A stretch of DNA of 7,581 bases from Actinomycetota bacterium (lineage in GTDB: Bacteria > Actinomycetota > Actinomycetes > Nanopelagicales > Nanopelagicaceae): NCBI GenBank assembly GCA_947480375.1, contig CANKCX010000027.1, positions 1 through 7,581 on the forward strand. Direction: 5' to 3'. Position numbers and translations under genes: made by a program. Shown here piece by piece: positions 7,316-7,581 of the stretch. Each line of letters begins with the position of its first letter. The first letter of the stretch is position 1. The notes under the pieces are model-generated. The model searched no databases. It had not been told where the DNA came from and saw only the letters and a program-made list of their open reading frames with translations.

Positions 7316-7363
7316 AAATTAACTTGAGAACAGAAGTTTTCTAGTTTTAATTTGAGAGGCGAC
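7308..7363 (+). promoter_or_regulatory. Shine-Dalgarno sequestrator helix of the ileS T-box
   Basis: GTCCCTC (7308-7314) is complementary to GAGGCGAC (7356-7363), leaving one bulged C at 7360, so a 7-base-pair helix would bury the ileS Shine-Dalgarno GAGAGG (7354-7359, 8 bases before the ATG). The same GTCCCTC is the 3' arm of the antisequestrator, so the two folds exclude each other. A small hairpin, AACTT/AAGTT (7321-7338), can sit inside the loop. No GC-rich stem followed by a T run is seen before the ATG, so transcription termination is unlikely. Uncharged tRNA-Ile would free the Shine-Dalgarno and raise ileS translation. Confidence 0.75.
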
Positions 7364-7367
7364 TTAA

Positions 7368-7581
7368 ATGGCAACGATTAAATCATTGGCACCGCAAATT
7401 GATTTACCTGCGGTCGAACACCAGATCCTCTCATTCTGGGAAACCCAAGAAATTTTTAAGAAAACAATTAGCGCGCGTGATGGTCAACCTTCATGGACTT
7501 TTTATGAAGGACCTCCGACAGCTAATGGCAAGCCAGGAACGCACCACATTGAAGCTCGAGTATTTAAGGATCTCTTCCCTC
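7368..7581 (+). CDS. ileS: Isoleucyl-tRNA synthetase, 5' part, GxHH signature
   Basis: This enzyme joins isoleucine to tRNA-Ile in the cytosol. Only the first 71 residues of a protein normally a little over 1000 are in the window. They show the family N-terminus (DLPAVEHQILSFWETQEIFKK, about 12-32) and WTFYEGPPTANGKPGTHHIEARVFKDLFP (43-71). The class I adenylation signature, usually HxGH, reads Gly57-Thr58-His59-His60, so the first His and the Gly are exchanged. From memory this GxHH form is known in type 2 IleRS of several bacteria and linked to very high mupirocin resistance. The ATG at 7368 is 8 bases after GAGAGG and directly follows the isoleucine T-box, which independently supports the identity. 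It is transcribed divergently from the dnaE cluster. Confidence 0.96.
   Translation, partial: MATIKSLAPQIDLPAVEHQILSFWETQEIFKKTISARDGQPSWTFYEGPPTANGKPGTHHIEARVFKDLFP

Noticed and set aside
7321..7352. Rho-independent terminator in the ileS leader
   Set aside because: GAGAAC/GTTTTC and AACTT/AAGTT hairpins are short and AT-rich, and the T runs are broken. The complementarity to the Shine-Dalgarno fits translational control better.

Overview
The window is a compact stretch of bacterial chromosome carrying ordinary housekeeping genes. I see no phage, insertion sequence, CRISPR array or defence system. DNA composition is moderate to AT-leaning. The gene order (ileS, a TraR/DksA-like gene, lspA, an RluA-family synthase, dnaE, hisD) and the protein features point to an actinobacterium: an actinobacterial-looking HisD C-terminal region, a DnaE1-type polymerase with an intact PHP metal site, and a translational ileS T-box. 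With this composition and such tight packing I infer a streamlined low-GC actinobacterium, for example a freshwater acI/Nanopelagicales-type organism. The lineage call is inference.

Layout. Positions 1 to 7012 are read leftward as one tightly packed cluster. From its 5' end the order is: TraR/DksA-like zinc-finger protein with a Lys/Ala-rich tail (7012-6215), lspA (overlaps the previous gene), an RluA-family pseudouridine synthase (ATGA overlap with lspA), dnaE (13-base gap) and hisD (14-base gap; its 3' end runs off the left edge). No internal terminators or clear internal promoters are visible, so I infer a single operon, probably started from a promoter at 7100-7071. A perfect 7+7 inverted repeat (7063-7043) sits at the predicted transcript start.

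The 355-base gap 7013-7367 holds divergent promoter elements and, on the + strand, a well-supported isoleucine T-box riboswitch (about 7177-7315). The same C-rich strand that closes its antisequestrator (7308-7314) can instead pair with the ileS Shine-Dalgarno (7356-7363), so control is probably at translation. ileS starts at 7368 and runs off the right edge. Its class I signature reads GTHH instead of HxGH, the altered motif reported for mupirocin hyper-resistant type 2 IleRS enzymes.

The genes cover separate core functions (tRNA charging, rRNA modification, lipoprotein signal processing, chromosome replication, histidine synthesis). Their linkage looks like conserved actinobacterial synteny, not one pathway. 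The points most worth a second look are the T-box architecture, the IleRS motif, the lspA start region and the operator-like palindrome. I found no convincing new biological system.
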